Position numbers and translations under genes: made by a program
Part shown: piece after piece, positions 15,386 to 26,563 of the stretch
How positions within the stretch are numbered: position 1 is the stretch's first letter
Layout of the letters: the number at the start of each line of letters is the position of its first letter
Origin: Amycolatopsis sp. GM8
GTDB lineage: Bacteria; Actinomycetota; Actinomycetes; Mycobacteriales; Pseudonocardiaceae
DNA: 64,000 nt
Reading direction: 5' to 3'
Assembly (NCBI RefSeq): GCF_021653975.1
Contig: NZ_JAJKFK010000004.1
Coordinates: 432,936 to 496,935 of the forward strand
Notes under the pieces: model-generated
What the model was told of the DNA's origin: nothing
The model's database searches: none
Seen by the model: only the letters and a program-made list of their open reading frames with translations

Positions 15386-16809
15386 GCCACATCCCTCGCG
15401 TCGCTCAACCGCGCCTCCGCGGCGGCCCAGTCGCCGCCGCTAGGACGGTACCTCCGCAGCGGCTGGGTGCGCCGGACGAGGGCACGCATCGCGGCCAGGT
15501 CCGGAAGGTCCGCGCCGAGCGCGCGGGCCTGCACGAGCACGTTGCCGAGCGCGGCCGCCTCCACCGGGCCGGCGAGCACCGGCACGTCGCACGCATCGGC
15601 AGTCAGCTGGCACAGCAGTTCGTTGCGGGCGCCGCCGCCGACCACGTGCACGACGTCAACCGTCCGCCCCGCCACCTCCGCGGCCTGCCGCACCGTGCGG
15701 CGGTAGGCGAGCGCGAGACTGTCCACAATGCATCGAACGATCTCCGCCCGGCTCTCGGGCGGTCGTTGCCCGGACGCCTCACACGCCCGCCTGATCCGCG
15801 CGGGCATGTCGCCGGGCGGGAGGAATTCGGGCGCGTCGATGTCCACGACGGCGGCGAGCGGTGGGGCGTCGGCGGCCTCTTTCAGCAGCGAGGCCAAGTC
15901 GCCGGTGGCCCAGGTGCGCAGTGTTTCGGTGAGTACCCACAGGCCCATCACGTTGCGCAGGAAGCGAATCGTGCCGTCGACGCCGCCCTCGTTGGTGAAG
16001 TTCGCGGCCCGCGCGGCGTCGCCCAGTTCCGGCTCGTCGAGTTCGAGGCCGACGAGCGACCAGGTGCCGGACGAGATGTACGCGAAGTTCGCGCCCGGCT
16101 CGGCCGGGACCGCGACCACGGCCGACGCCGTGTCGTGCGAGCCGACCGCGATCACCGGCACCTCGGGCAGACCGAGATCAGGTCTCACCGTGCCGAGCAC
16201 CGAGCCCGGATCCCGCAGCGGCGGTAGCAGGCGTGGCGGGATGCCGGCCCGTTCGGCGAGCCCGGTCGCCCAGGCGCGGGAGCGGACGTCGTAGAGCTGG
16301 GTGGTCGAGGCGTTGGTGCGCTCGCCGCCGACACTCCCGGTGAGCCAGTAGCCGAGCAGGTCCGGGATCAGCAGCATCGTCCCGGCCGCCGCCAGTCTGT
16401 CCACTTCGGACACGAGCTGGTACAGCGTGTTGAACGGCAGCTGCTGCAACCCGGTGAAGTCGTACAGCTCGCGCTCGGGGACCTTTTCGACCACTCGCGC
16501 CAGCACCCCGTCGGTGCGGGAATCGCGGTAGTGCACCGGGTTTCCCAGCAACCTGCCCGCCGGATCGAGCAGACCGTAGTCGACGGCCCACGAGTCGATG
16601 CCGATCCCCTCGATCGGCCCGGCTTCGGCGATCCCGGCGAGCATCTCGCGGTAGATACCGAGGATGTCCCAGTACAGCGTCCCGCCCGCGCGCACGCCGC
16701 CGTTCGGGAAGCGCCGGATCTCTTCCAGCGCCAGCTGATCCGCGCCCACGGACCCGGCCATCACGCGCCCGCTGGTGGCGCCGAGGTCGACCGCCGCCAG
16801 CCGTATCAC
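15382..16809 (-). CDS. rhaB: Rhamnulokinase
   Basis: 475 residues from GTG 16809 (coupled to the upstream isomerase by GTGA). FGGY-type kinase fold: phosphate-1 loop AAVDLGATSGRVM, GIGIDSWAVDYGLLD, the HDTASAVVAVPAE region, phosphate-2 FAYISSGTWSLVGLELDEP and adenosine loop VHVVGGGARNELLCQLTADA. The SSGTWSLVG and GIDSWAVDYGL strings mark RhaB within the family. It phosphorylates L-rhamnulose at O1 with ATP. Length is normal and all core loops are intact. Confidence 0.95.
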   Translation of the reverse strand: MIRLAAVDLGATSGRVMAGSVGADQLALEEIRRFPNGGVRAGGTLYWDILGIYREMLAGIAEAGPIEGIGIDSWAVDYGLLDPAGRLLGNPVHYRDSRTDGVLARVVEKVPERELYDFTGLQQLPFNTLYQLVSEVDRLAAAGTMLLIPDLLGYWLTGSVGGERTNASTTQLYDVRSRAWATGLAERAGIPPRLLPPLRDPGSVLGTVRPDLGLPEVPVIAVGSHDTASAVVAVPAEPGANFAYISSGTWSLVGLELDEPELGDAARAANFTNEGGVDGTIRFLRNVMGLWVLTETLRTWATGDLASLLKEAADAPPLAAVVDIDAPEFLPPGDMPARIRRACEASGQRPPESRAEIVRCIVDSLALAYRRTVRQAAEVAGRTVDVVHVVGGGARNELLCQLTADACDVPVLAGPVEAAALGNVLVQARALGADLPDLAAMRALVRRTQPLRRYRPSGGDWAAAEARLSDARDVA

Positions 16810-18221
16810 ACCTTCACCAGCTCGAGCCCCAGCAGGTCGGCCACCGCGGTCAGCTCGGCCACCCGGTGGCCGGTGCCGAGCGCCCAGTGGTGGTCGACGC
16901 CGGTGGCCGACCACTCGTCCGTCCATTCGCCCGGGTCGCGGCCGAAGTCGACGCGGGACGTGGTGTTCCCGATCTGCAGCAACGGTCCCGGCACGACCTC
17001 ACCCTCGGACGCGACGAGGATGAACGTCCCGTCGCGCAGCTGGCCGAGCCCGCACAGTGTCACCGGCCCGTGCTGGACGTCGAACTCGACCGAGACGCCC
17101 CAGCCGCGCTTGCCGTGGTACACGCCGAGCCCGCGCAACAACGGTTTCCGCGCGCTGATCGCGAGATGCGCGGGCCCGTCGTGGCCCATCTCGACGACGT
17201 TGTCGCGGAAGTTCAGGGCCTGCAACTCCGTGAACGAGCCGCCCGCGCCGAGCCGGTCCAGGACGAGCATGGCGAGCGACGCGCGCAGTTCGTACTCACC
17301 GACCGTCGGAATACCACGCGCGGTCAGCAAAGAAGCGCCGAGGATGAACCCGGCGCCGACCCGCTCGTGCGTCTCACCGTCGAGGCCGCGGTGGTAGTAG
17401 GCCAGCGAGTCGAGCGCGAAGTCCGCGACGAGCCGGTCCAGCGCGACGGAAACCTTGGCGCCCCAGGCGAAATCCTCGTCCGCCACGGATGAGTCCACAG
17501 TGAACACTTCCCGGGCGAGGGTCATCCTGTCCTTGGTTTCGGCGTCGGTGACCTTCTCCACCCGCACGCGCAGGTCGTCGATCTCCAGGATCTCGACCTG
17601 CCCGCCGAGCTGCGCGGACACCAGCGTCGGGTCGGTCGAGACGTCCATCATGCCCGGGTAGAGGTGTCCCAGCAGACCGTGGCGGCCGTGCCGGAACGCC
17701 GCCCGCACCCCGGCGGCCTTGATCCAGCGCCCGATCCTCACCCAGGCCCGCTCGTCCTCCAGGTAGCCGGAGACCGAGCGGAAGTCCACACCGAGGCGGC
17801 GGAACGTGTTCGCCATATCCGGCAGCGGGCAGGCACCGCAGTAGGCGAGCCAGGCGCCGGTGTCGAACGTGGCGTGATCCATCGCCTCGGTGGGTTGCAG
17901 GTTGATCAGCAGCACGGGCGAGCCGCTGCGCTGCGCGATCGGCGCGAGCATGCTGGACGTGAGGTACGTCGTGAGGAACCCGATGATCAGATCGCAGTCC
18001 GCGACGCGCAGTTTCTCCGCTGCCGCGGCGCCTTCGCGCTCGTCGGAGACGAACCCGGTGTCCACCACCTCACAGTCCATTGCAGACAGTCGCTCGGCGA
18101 CCCGCGTGGCCGACGCCCGCAACTGCGGCAGCAGCTCCGGGAACTGCGGCCAGTACGCGCCGAGGCCACCGGCGACGAGCCCGACGCGTGTGCGGCGCGG
18201 GGTGATGCGGTCGAAGGTCAC
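16806..18221 (-). CDS. L-fucose/L-arabinose isomerase-family protein
   Basis: 471 residues from GTG 18221 behind GAGGAGGGAACT. It has the three-domain L-arabinose/fucose isomerase architecture: Rossmann-like N-terminus (VGLVAGGLGAYWPQFPEL), LIIGFLTTYLTSSMLAPIAQ, HGLLGHLYPGMMDVSTDP and C-terminal metal-site region with VGEYELRASLAMLVLDRLG and VEFDVQHGPVTLCGLG. The family converts aldoses to ketoses with Mn2+. Because a standard rhamnose isomerase is already encoded three genes upstream (20268-21443), this one probably serves another sugar that is fed into the same kinase/aldolase, or a side product. It is translationally coupled to rhaB. Confidence 0.85.
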   Translation of the reverse strand: MTFDRITPRRTRVGLVAGGLGAYWPQFPELLPQLRASATRVAERLSAMDCEVVDTGFVSDEREGAAAAEKLRVADCDLIIGFLTTYLTSSMLAPIAQRSGSPVLLINLQPTEAMDHATFDTGAWLAYCGACPLPDMANTFRRLGVDFRSVSGYLEDERAWVRIGRWIKAAGVRAAFRHGRHGLLGHLYPGMMDVSTDPTLVSAQLGGQVEILEIDDLRVRVEKVTDAETKDRMTLAREVFTVDSSVADEDFAWGAKVSVALDRLVADFALDSLAYYHRGLDGETHERVGAGFILGASLLTARGIPTVGEYELRASLAMLVLDRLGAGGSFTELQALNFRDNVVEMGHDGPAHLAISARKPLLRGLGVYHGKRGWGVSVEFDVQHGPVTLCGLGQLRDGTFILVASEGEVVPGPLLQIGNTTSRVDFGRDPGEWTDEWSATGVDHHWALGTGHRVAELTAVADLLGLELVKV

Positions 18222-18231
18222 AGTTCCCTCC

Positions 18232-20262
18232 TCAGCGAAGGAAAGCGGCAGCAACACCGGCGTCGACGGGCACGTGCAGGCCGGTGGTGTGGGTTAGGTC
18301 GCCGGCGGTGAGCGCGAACACGGCGGCGGCGACGTGCTCGGGCAGCACCTCGCGCTTGAGGATCGTGCGCTTCGCGTAGAACGCGCCCAGATCCTCCTCC
18401 TGCACACCGTAGACAGCGGCGCGCTGAGCGCCCCAGCCCCCGGCGAAGATCCCCGAGCCGCGCACCACGCCGTCCGGATTGACGCCGTTGACGCGGATCC
18501 CGTGCTCGCCCAGCTCGGCGGCGAGCAGCCGGACCTGGTGCGCCTGGTCGGCCTTCGCGGCGCCGTACGCGACGTTGTTGGGGCCCGCGAACACCGAGTT
18601 CTTCGAGGAGATGTAGACGATGTCGCCGCCCACGCCCTGCGCGATCATCGCCTTGGCCGCGGCCTGCGAGACCAGGAACGAGCCCTTGGCCATCACGTCG
18701 TGCTGCAGGTCCCAGTCCTTCTCGGTGGTCTCCAGCAGCGGTTTCGAGATCGACAGGCCCGCGTTGTTGACCACCAGGTCGATCCCGCCGAACGCGAGCA
18801 CGGTCGCGTCCACCGCGGCGGCCACTTCCGCGACGTCGGTGACGTTGGCGGCCACCGCGACGGCTTTGTCTTTGCTGCCAATGCCTTCCGCGGCCTCGGT
18901 GGCCGCGTCGGCGTTGAGGTCGGCGATGGCGACACAGGCGCCTTCAGCCGCGAGCCGCTGCGCGATGGCCTTGCCGATGCCCGACCCGGCGCCGGTGACG
19001 AGCGCGATCCGCCCTGCCAGGGGCTTGGGCTTCGGCATCCGCTTGAGCTTCGCCTCTTCCAGCGCCCAGTACTCGATGCGGAACTTCTCGCTCTCCGGGA
19101 TCGGCGCGTAGGCCGACACCGCCTCGGCGCCGCGCATCACGTTGATCGCGTTGACGTAGAACTCGCCCGCGACGCGCGCGGTCTGCTTGTCCTTGCCGTA
19201 GGAGAACATGCCGACGCCGGGCACGAGCACGATCGCCGGGTCGGCGCCGCGCATCGCGGGGCTGTCCGGGGTCGCGTGCCGCTGGTAGTAGGCGGCGTAC
19301 TCCTCCCGGTACTCGGCGTGCAGCTCCTTCAGCCGCGCGATCGCGTCCTCGATCGGGGCGGTGGCCGGGAGATCGAGCACGAGCGGACGGACCTTGGTGC
19401 GCAGGAAGTGATCCGGGCAGGACGTGCCGAGCGCCGCCAGCGGCGCGAGCTTCTCACGGGCGAGGAAGTCGAGCACGACGTCGCTGTCCGTGTAGTGCCC
19501 GACCTGGCGCTGGTCGGTCGACGCGAGACCGCGGATGACCGGCGCGAGTGCCGCGGCCCGCGTGTGGCGATCCTTTTCGGACAGTGCCTCGAACCCGGGC
19601 ACGATGGCGCCGAACGGTTCGGCCTTGCCGCGTCCGGCGAGGAACTGCTCCGCGGTGCGGATGATGTCGAGCGAATTCCGCTGACATTCCTCGGAAGTGG
19701 CACCCCACGCGGTGATGCCGTGGCCGCCGAGGATGACGCCGATCGCCTGCGGGTTGGCGTCCTTCACCGCGGCGATGTCCAGGCCCAGCTGGAACCCGGG
19801 ACGACGCCAGTCGACCCACGCGACGCGGTCGCCGAAGCACTCCTTGGTCAGTGCCGCCCCATCGGCCGCGGTCGCGAGCGCGATCCCGGAGTCGGGGTGC
19901 AGGTGATCGACATGCGGGGCGTCGACGAGGCCGTGCATGGCGGTGTCGATGGACGGGACCGCGCCGCCGCGGCCGTGCAGGCAGTAGTCGAACGCGGCGA
20001 CCATCTCGTCCTCGCGCTCGACGCCCGGGTACACGTCGACGAGCGCGCGCAGCCGGTCCAGCCGTAGCACGGCGAGGCCGGCCTCGGTGAGCGTGCCGAG
20101 GTCACCGCCGGATCCCTTGACCCACAACAGTTCCGTGGGCTTCGCGGTGACCGGGTCTACTGTGGACCCCTTGGCGGAGGTGTTTCCCCCGGCGTAGTTG
20201 GTGTTGCGCGGATCGGCGCCGAGCGTGTTGCTGCGGGCGACGAGTTCTTCGGGCACGGTCAT
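18232..20262 (-). CDS. Bifunctional rhamnulose-1-phosphate aldolase / L-lactaldehyde dehydrogenase (RhaD-SDR fusion, RhaEW type)
   Basis: 676 residues from ATG 20262 (GGGGAG upstream; an ATG at 20280 overlaps rhaI). Residues ~1-410 are a class II aldolase with NYAGGNTSAKG, DHLHPDSGIA and GGHGITAWG supplying zinc ligands. Residues ~418-676 are a short-chain dehydrogenase with TGAGSGIG, NNAG and catalytic YGAAK. Family knowledge: the aldolase splits rhamnulose-1-P to DHAP and L-lactaldehyde; the SDR oxidises lactaldehyde to L-lactate. Fusion channels the aldehyde. lutABC downstream then oxidises the lactate. Confidence 0.95.
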   Translation of the reverse strand: MTVPEELVARSNTLGADPRNTNYAGGNTSAKGSTVDPVTAKPTELLWVKGSGGDLGTLTEAGLAVLRLDRLRALVDVYPGVEREDEMVAAFDYCLHGRGGAVPSIDTAMHGLVDAPHVDHLHPDSGIALATAADGAALTKECFGDRVAWVDWRRPGFQLGLDIAAVKDANPQAIGVILGGHGITAWGATSEECQRNSLDIIRTAEQFLAGRGKAEPFGAIVPGFEALSEKDRHTRAAALAPVIRGLASTDQRQVGHYTDSDVVLDFLAREKLAPLAALGTSCPDHFLRTKVRPLVLDLPATAPIEDAIARLKELHAEYREEYAAYYQRHATPDSPAMRGADPAIVLVPGVGMFSYGKDKQTARVAGEFYVNAINVMRGAEAVSAYAPIPESEKFRIEYWALEEAKLKRMPKPKPLAGRIALVTGAGSGIGKAIAQRLAAEGACVAIADLNADAATEAAEGIGSKDKAVAVAANVTDVAEVAAAVDATVLAFGGIDLVVNNAGLSISKPLLETTEKDWDLQHDVMAKGSFLVSQAAAKAMIAQGVGGDIVYISSKNSVFAGPNNVAYGAAKADQAHQVRLLAAELGEHGIRVNGVNPDGVVRGSGIFAGGWGAQRAAVYGVQEEDLGAFYAKRTILKREVLPEHVAAAVFALTAGDLTHTTGLHVPVDAGVAAAFLR

Positions 20263-20267
20263 GATTT

Positions 20268-21443
20268 CTAGGCTCCCCATCCGGCCTGCCGGCCACCGGC
20301 CCGCTCTGCCTCGATCCGCTCCTGGTAACCGCTGCGCTGGTAGGCCCCGACCGGGTCCGGGTCGAGACCCGCGTCGGCGCGGACCTCGGCCAGGATCGGC
20401 CGGACATCGGTGTTGTAGGCGTCCATCAGGACCGCGTTCGCGCCCAGCACATCACCGGCGGCCTGGGCCGCGCGCAGGGCGTCGCGGTCCACCAGCAGGG
20501 CCTTGGCGGTGGCCTCCTGCACGTTCATCACCGAGCGGATGATCGCCGGGATCTTCTTTTCGATGTTGTGGCACTGGTCGAGCATGAAATTGATGCCGTA
20601 CGACGGGTCGAGCGCGTCACCGCGGACGATCTCGTACATGATCCGGAACAGCTGGAACGGGTCCGCCGCGCCGGCCATCAGGTCGTCGTCGGCGTAGAAG
20701 CGCGAGTTGAAGTCGAAGGCGCCGAGCTTCCCGGCGCGCAGCAGGAACGCGACGATGAACTCGATGTTCGTGCCCGGCGCGTGGTGGCCGGTGTCGATGC
20801 ACACCGTCGCTTGTGGACCCAGCTCGAGGCAGTGCGCGTAGGAGGTGCCCCAGTCCGGGATGTCGGTGGCGTAGAACGCGGGCTCGAACAGCTTGTACTC
20901 CAGGAGCATCCGCTGGTGCTCGCCGAGCCGGTCGTAGGTCTCGCGCAACGCCTCGGCCATCCGGTCCTGGCGGTCGCGCAGGTCGTCCTGGCCGGGATAG
21001 TTGATCCCGTCGGCGAACCACAGCTTCAGATCGCGCGAACCCGTGGTGTCCATGATGGAGATCGCTTCGAGCAGGTGGTCGGTGGCCTTGCGCCGGATGC
21101 CGGGGTCGGGATTGGTGACCGAGCCGAGTTTGTAGTCCTCGTCCTGGAACACGTTCGTGTTGATCGCGCCGATCCGGACCCCGAGGTCCCTGGCGTGTCT
21201 GGTGAGCGCGCCGAAGTCGTCGACGCGGTCCCACGGGATGTGCAGGGCGACGCTCGGCGCCACGCCGGTGAACCGGTGCACCGTCGCCGCGTCCGCGATC
21301 TTCTCCTCCGGCGTGCGCGGCACACCCGGCTGTCCGAACACCTTGAACCTGGTGCCGGAGTTGGCATATCCCCACGACGGGGTCTCGATCCGCTGCGCCC
21401 GCAGGGCTTTCTTCACGGCCGTCAAGTCGGTCAACACGATCAC
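20268..21443 (-). CDS. rhaI: L-rhamnose isomerase (RhaI type)
   Basis: 391 residues, ATG 21443 overlapping the rhaM stop by 4 bases. TIM-barrel xylose-isomerase-like fold of the Bacillus/Pseudomonas RhaI group rather than the E. coli RhaA group. Motifs: SWGYANSGTRFKVF, INTNVFQDEDYKLGSV, WFADGINYPGQDDL, DWGTSYAHCLELG, CIDTGHHAPGTNIE and FDFNSRFYADDDL, which carry the metal-binding Glu/Asp/His set. It converts L-rhamnose to L-rhamnulose in the cytosol. The fused aldolase gene starts 5 bases after its stop. Confidence 0.96.
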   Translation of the reverse strand: MIVLTDLTAVKKALRAQRIETPSWGYANSGTRFKVFGQPGVPRTPEEKIADAATVHRFTGVAPSVALHIPWDRVDDFGALTRHARDLGVRIGAINTNVFQDEDYKLGSVTNPDPGIRRKATDHLLEAISIMDTTGSRDLKLWFADGINYPGQDDLRDRQDRMAEALRETYDRLGEHQRMLLEYKLFEPAFYATDIPDWGTSYAHCLELGPQATVCIDTGHHAPGTNIEFIVAFLLRAGKLGAFDFNSRFYADDDLMAGAADPFQLFRIMYEIVRGDALDPSYGINFMLDQCHNIEKKIPAIIRSVMNVQEATAKALLVDRDALRAAQAAGDVLGANAVLMDAYNTDVRPILAEVRADAGLDPDPVGAYQRSGYQERIEAERAGGRQAGWGA

Positions 21444-21772
21444 TTTCCTTCTTCGAGGTGGAAGACCTCTTCGAGCACCAGGAACCCTTCGTCGGGGCCG
21501 CGTCCGTCCAGGCCGGTGAAGAACTCCGCCATCTCCGCCTGCCAGCGTGCGTTGACACCGGTCCGCGCCATGGCCGCCTGCGCGGCTTCGAGATCATCGG
21601 CCTCGACGTAGCCGATCAGGAGGCCGTCTTCGCGCAGGAACAACGAGTAGTTACGCCATCCGGTTTCCCGCAGGGCGTCCCGCATTTCCGGCCATACCGT
21701 GCGGTGCCGTTCGGTGTACTCCGCGATCCGGCCGGGCTTCACCTGCAGGCAGAAGCAGTACCTGTTCATCAT
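21440..21772 (-). CDS. rhaM: L-rhamnose mutarotase
   Basis: 110 residues, close to the usual ~104. The dimeric ferredoxin-like fold is marked by RYCFCLQVKPGRIAEYTERH, where His23 matches the catalytic histidine of E. coli RhaM, followed by VWPEM, NYSLFLREDGLLIGYVE and MAEFF. It interconverts the alpha and beta anomers of L-rhamnose, feeding the isomerase. It lies between the transporter genes and rhaI and overlaps rhaI by ATGA. Confidence 0.96.
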   Translation of the reverse strand: MMNRYCFCLQVKPGRIAEYTERHRTVWPEMRDALRETGWRNYSLFLREDGLLIGYVEADDLEAAQAAMARTGVNARWQAEMAEFFTGLDGRGPDEGFLVLEEVFHLEEGK

Positions 21773-21804
21773 CTGTCCTTTGTGGAGCCCGGCCGGCAGC
21801 CGCG

Positions 21805-22869
21805 TCAGAAGTTGTACTGGTCGATATTCTTCGCGTCGAACACGGTGGGCGGGCCGAGCACGATCTCGCCGTTCGCGCCGATCGTGTAGTCACCCAGCTT
21901 GCCGGCCTTGAACTTCTGGCCCTGGGTGCCGGTGATCTGGCCCGACGACAGGGCGACACCCGCATACGCGGCGAGATAGCCGATATCGGCCGGGTTCCAG
22001 AGCGCGAACTCCTTCGCCGTGCCGTCCTTGACGTACTCGCGCATCTGGTTCGGGGTGCCCAGACCGGTGACCGCGACCTTGCCCTGGTAGCTCGAAGAGC
22101 TGACATAACGGGCCGTCGCCGCGATGCCGACAGTGGTCGGCGAAACGATGACCTTCAGGTTCGGGAACGACTGTAGCAGGCCCTGGGCCTCCTGGAACGA
22201 CTTCTGGTCGTCGTCGTTGCCGTAGGCGATCTTGTCCAGCTTCAGGCCCGCGTTCTCCGGCTTGGCCAGTTCCTGCTTCATCACGTCGATCCAGGCGTTC
22301 TGGTTGGTGGCGTTGGGCGTCGCCGACAGGATCGCGATCTCACCCGAGCCGCCGGCCAGCTCACTGGCCATCTTCACCAGCTGCTGCCCGATGCCCTCGG
22401 TGCTGGCCTGGTTGATGAACACGTCACGGCAGTCCTTCGCCGCGTCCGAGTCGAACGCCACGACCTTGATCCCGGCACTGCGCGCCTGGTTGAGCGACGG
22501 GCACACCGCGTTCGGGTCGTTCGCGGCGATGCCGATCACGTCCTGCTGCTGCTGGATCAGCGTGTTGATGTAGCTGACCTGCGACGAGGCGCTGGCGTCG
22601 TTCGGGCCGACCAGCTTGTACTCGCCCTTCAGCTCGTCCAGCGCTGCCTTGCCGCCGCTGACCTCGATATCCGAGTACGGGTTGTTCAGCTGCTTCGGCA
22701 GGAACGCCATTTTCACGCCGGACTTCGTCGGCGCGTCCGGGTTCGCCTGCGCCGTGGACTGGCCGCCACCACCCGAACTCGAAGCGTCGTTCTTCGTGGT
22801 GCCACCGCACGCGGCCAGCGTCAGCACCAGGGCCGCCGACACCGCGCCGGCGAGGAGTCGTTTGGACAT
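21805..22869 (-). CDS. rhaS: L-rhamnose ABC importer, substrate-binding lipoprotein
   Basis: 354 residues. Signal peptide with lipobox LAAC (Cys21) and a following Gly/Ser linker. The mature protein is a periplasmic-binding-protein-like type I fold (RbsB family): MAFLPKQLNNPYSDIEVSGG, QQQDVIGIAANDP, VVAFDSDAAKDCRDVFINQA and NVTGLGTPNQMREYVKDG-like GLGTPNQMREYVKDG, ending in a CUT2-type C-terminal strand. Rhamnose specificity is inferred from the operon. It follows the two permease genes with a 12-base gap. Confidence 0.93.
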   Translation of the reverse strand: MSKRLLAGAVSAALVLTLAACGGTTKNDASSSGGGGQSTAQANPDAPTKSGVKMAFLPKQLNNPYSDIEVSGGKAALDELKGEYKLVGPNDASASSQVSYINTLIQQQQDVIGIAANDPNAVCPSLNQARSAGIKVVAFDSDAAKDCRDVFINQASTEGIGQQLVKMASELAGGSGEIAILSATPNATNQNAWIDVMKQELAKPENAGLKLDKIAYGNDDDQKSFQEAQGLLQSFPNLKVIVSPTTVGIAATARYVSSSSYQGKVAVTGLGTPNQMREYVKDGTAKEFALWNPADIGYLAAYAGVALSSGQITGTQGQKFKAGKLGDYTIGANGEIVLGPPTVFDAKNIDQYNF

Positions 22870-22881
22870 GGATCCGCCCTT

Positions 22882-23874
22882 CTATACGGTCGCCCGGCGC
22901 CTGAAACGGGCCCGGGTTCGGGTGACGATGTTCGGCAGGAGCACCGAGATGATCAGCAGCACGCCGGTGACGATGTTGAGCGCCTCGTTCGACACGTCCT
23001 GCAGGCGCAACGCGTTCTGCAGGGTGCCCAGCAGCACGACCCCCGCGAGCACACCGGGCAGCGTGCCCTTGCCGCCGAAGATGGACACCCCGCCCAGCAG
23101 CACGGCGGCCACCACGGCGAGCTCCAGCCCGAACCCGTTGTCGGCGCGGGCACTGGAATAGCGCAGTGTCCACAGCACACCGGCCAGGCCCGCGACCGCG
23201 CCGCTGACCACGTACAGCCAGAACTTCAAGCGCCCCACCCGGATCCCCGCGAACCGGGCCGCCTGGTCGCTCGCCCCGGCGGCGAAGACCGCGCGTCCGA
23301 TCGGGGTCGCGTGCAGCACCACGCCGAAGATCACCGCCAGGATCATCAGTGGGATCAGCAGGTTCGGGATCGGGCCGCCGCCGATCGTGCCGGTGACCCA
23401 GGTCGTGTAGTCACGCGGGAAATCGGCGACCGCGTTGTCGCCGAGCACGACGAACGCGAGCCCCCGGTAGAGCGCCAGCGTGCCGATCGTGACCGCGAGC
23501 GAGGGCAGTTTCAGGACTGTCACGAAGAAACCGTTCAGCGCGCCGAGCACCGCGCCCAGCACGACACACAGCGGCATGATCGACTCGATCGTCATGCCCT
23601 TGTCCCACAGGTCGCCCATCACGGCCGAGGTGAGGCCGAGCGTGCTCGCGACCGAGAGGTCGATCTCGCCGGTGACGATCACGAACGTCATCGGCAGCGC
23701 CACCAGCGCGATCGGCAGCAGATCCAGCAGCAGGAAGGTGAAGTTCCGGCTGGTGCCGAAGTTCTCCACGGTGCCCGACGCGATCACCAGCACCAGCACC
23801 GTGATCACGATGACGGCGGCGTCCCAGCTCGCCAGCCGCGACAGCCACGCGGGGCGAATCCCTTTGTCAGACAT
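22882..23874 (-). CDS. rhaQ: L-rhamnose ABC importer permease (second)
   Basis: 330 residues, about ten hydrophobic helices; BPD_transp_2 (RbsC-like) family. Markers: FVIVTGEIDLSVAS, LTSAVMGDLWDKG, VLKLPSLAVTIGTLALYRG and GGVSIFGGKGTLPGVLAGV. It overlaps the first permease by 8 bases and forms with it the heterodimeric membrane pore that is typical of rhamnose importers. Confidence 0.93.
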   Translation of the reverse strand: MSDKGIRPAWLSRLASWDAAVIVITVLVLVIASGTVENFGTSRNFTFLLLDLLPIALVALPMTFVIVTGEIDLSVASTLGLTSAVMGDLWDKGMTIESIMPLCVVLGAVLGALNGFFVTVLKLPSLAVTIGTLALYRGLAFVVLGDNAVADFPRDYTTWVTGTIGGGPIPNLLIPLMILAVIFGVVLHATPIGRAVFAAGASDQAARFAGIRVGRLKFWLYVVSGAVAGLAGVLWTLRYSSARADNGFGLELAVVAAVLLGGVSIFGGKGTLPGVLAGVVLLGTLQNALRLQDVSNEALNIVTGVLLIISVLLPNIVTRTRARFRRRATV

Positions 23875-24906
23875 GGGAATCCCTCTTCTTCAGTGCCCTC
23901 TGGACGCGGACCGCGACGAGCCGGTCGGCGCCGATGGCGAGCAGGATCAGCGCGCCGACGATCGCCTGCTGCCAGAACTGGTTGATGTCGAGCACCGCCA
24001 GCGCGCTGCCGATCACGGTCAGCAGGAGCGCGCCGAGCCCGGCGCCCCATACGGTGCCGCTGCCGCCGAACACCGCGACCCCGCCGACCACGGCGGCCGC
24101 CACGACGTTCAGCTCGTACCCGTTGCCCGCGGCGGCGTCGATCGTGCCGAACCGGGCGGCGAACAGGACCCCGGCGAGCCCGGCGAGGCCGCCGCTGACG
24201 AGGAACGCGGCGATCGTGTTCCGGCCGACCTTGATCCCGGCGAGTTCCGCGGCCTGCGGGCTCGAGCCCATCGCGTACAGTTCGCGGCCCGCGCGGTAGT
24301 TGCGCAGCACGATCCCGGCCACCACCAGGACGATGACCGCGATCAGCACCAGCCAGGGGACGCCCGCGATCGAGTCGTGCCCGAAGGACAGGAACGAGCC
24401 CGGCAGCTTGTCCGCGTTGATCTGCTGCCCGCCGGCCCAGAAGTAGATCACCCCGCGGTAGGCGTAGAGCGTGCCGAGGGTGACCACGAGCGCCGGCACC
24501 TGGCCGAACCGCACGAGCACCCCGTTGAGCAGCCCGCACACCGCGCCCACGCCGAGCCCCGCGAGCAGTGCGACGATCACCGGCAGGCCCTGGTTGTCGC
24601 GCAGCAGCGAACCGACCGTGAACGCCGACAGGCCCAGCACCGAGCCGACGGACAGGTCGATGTTGCGGGTGATCATCACGACCGCCTGCCCGACGGCCAG
24701 CACCGCCAGGATCGCGGTGCCCAGCAGGATGTCGCGAATGCTCTGCCCGGACAGGAATCGCGAGTTCTGCGTCGCGGTGAACACGATCAGCACGACGAGC
24801 GCGAGCACGATGCCCGACTCGCGGGCCTTGAACACGGTCCCGAACACCGAACGCCCTCCCGGAGCCGTCGCCTTGCGGGGCGCGGGCGTCGCCACCTTCG
24901 TCGCGT

Positions 24907-24910
<4 letters not shown>
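23867..24910 (-). CDS. rhaP: L-rhamnose ABC importer permease (first)
   Basis: 347 residues, BPD_transp_2 family. A ~25-residue basic cytoplasmic leader precedes the first helix. Family signatures are [39 protein letters not shown] and [20 protein letters not shown]. The start overlaps the end of the ATPase gene by 4 bases. Two different permeases in tandem fit the rhaP/rhaQ arrangement known from rhizobial rhamnose systems. Confidence 0.93.
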
Positions 24911-26418
<1,508 letters not shown>

Positions 26419-26432
26419 TGCGACCTCCGAAT

Positions 26433-26444
26433 TGAAAGGTTTCA
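26433..26444 (-). promoter_or_regulatory. LacI-type operator in the rhaT leader
   Basis: TGAAAGGTTTCA is a perfect TGAAA/TTTCA inverted repeat with a two-base centre, close to the LacI-family consensus TGAAACGTTTCA. It lies just downstream of the proposed -10 box and just upstream of the rhaT ribosome site, a position where a bound repressor would block transcription. Confidence 0.7.
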
Positions 26445-26460
26445 CAAACCTGGCGCGGTG

Positions 26461-26490
26461 ACGCTACTATGCATGGGATCACACTGTCAA
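26461..26490 (-). promoter_or_regulatory. Probable promoter of the rhamnose operon
   Basis: On the minus strand a perfect TTGACA (26485-26490) is followed after 18 bases by TAGCGT (26461-26466), which fits the TANNNT -10 of actinomycete housekeeping promoters. Transcription would start about 26454, placing the LacI-like operator at about +10 to +22. Confidence 0.6.
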
Positions 26491-26563
26491 TGAACCGAAA
26501 AGCACCAAGGCCAGAAGGGGTTCGCGGGTCAGCAGTCGCTGGGTGCGACAATCGTCCACGCAG

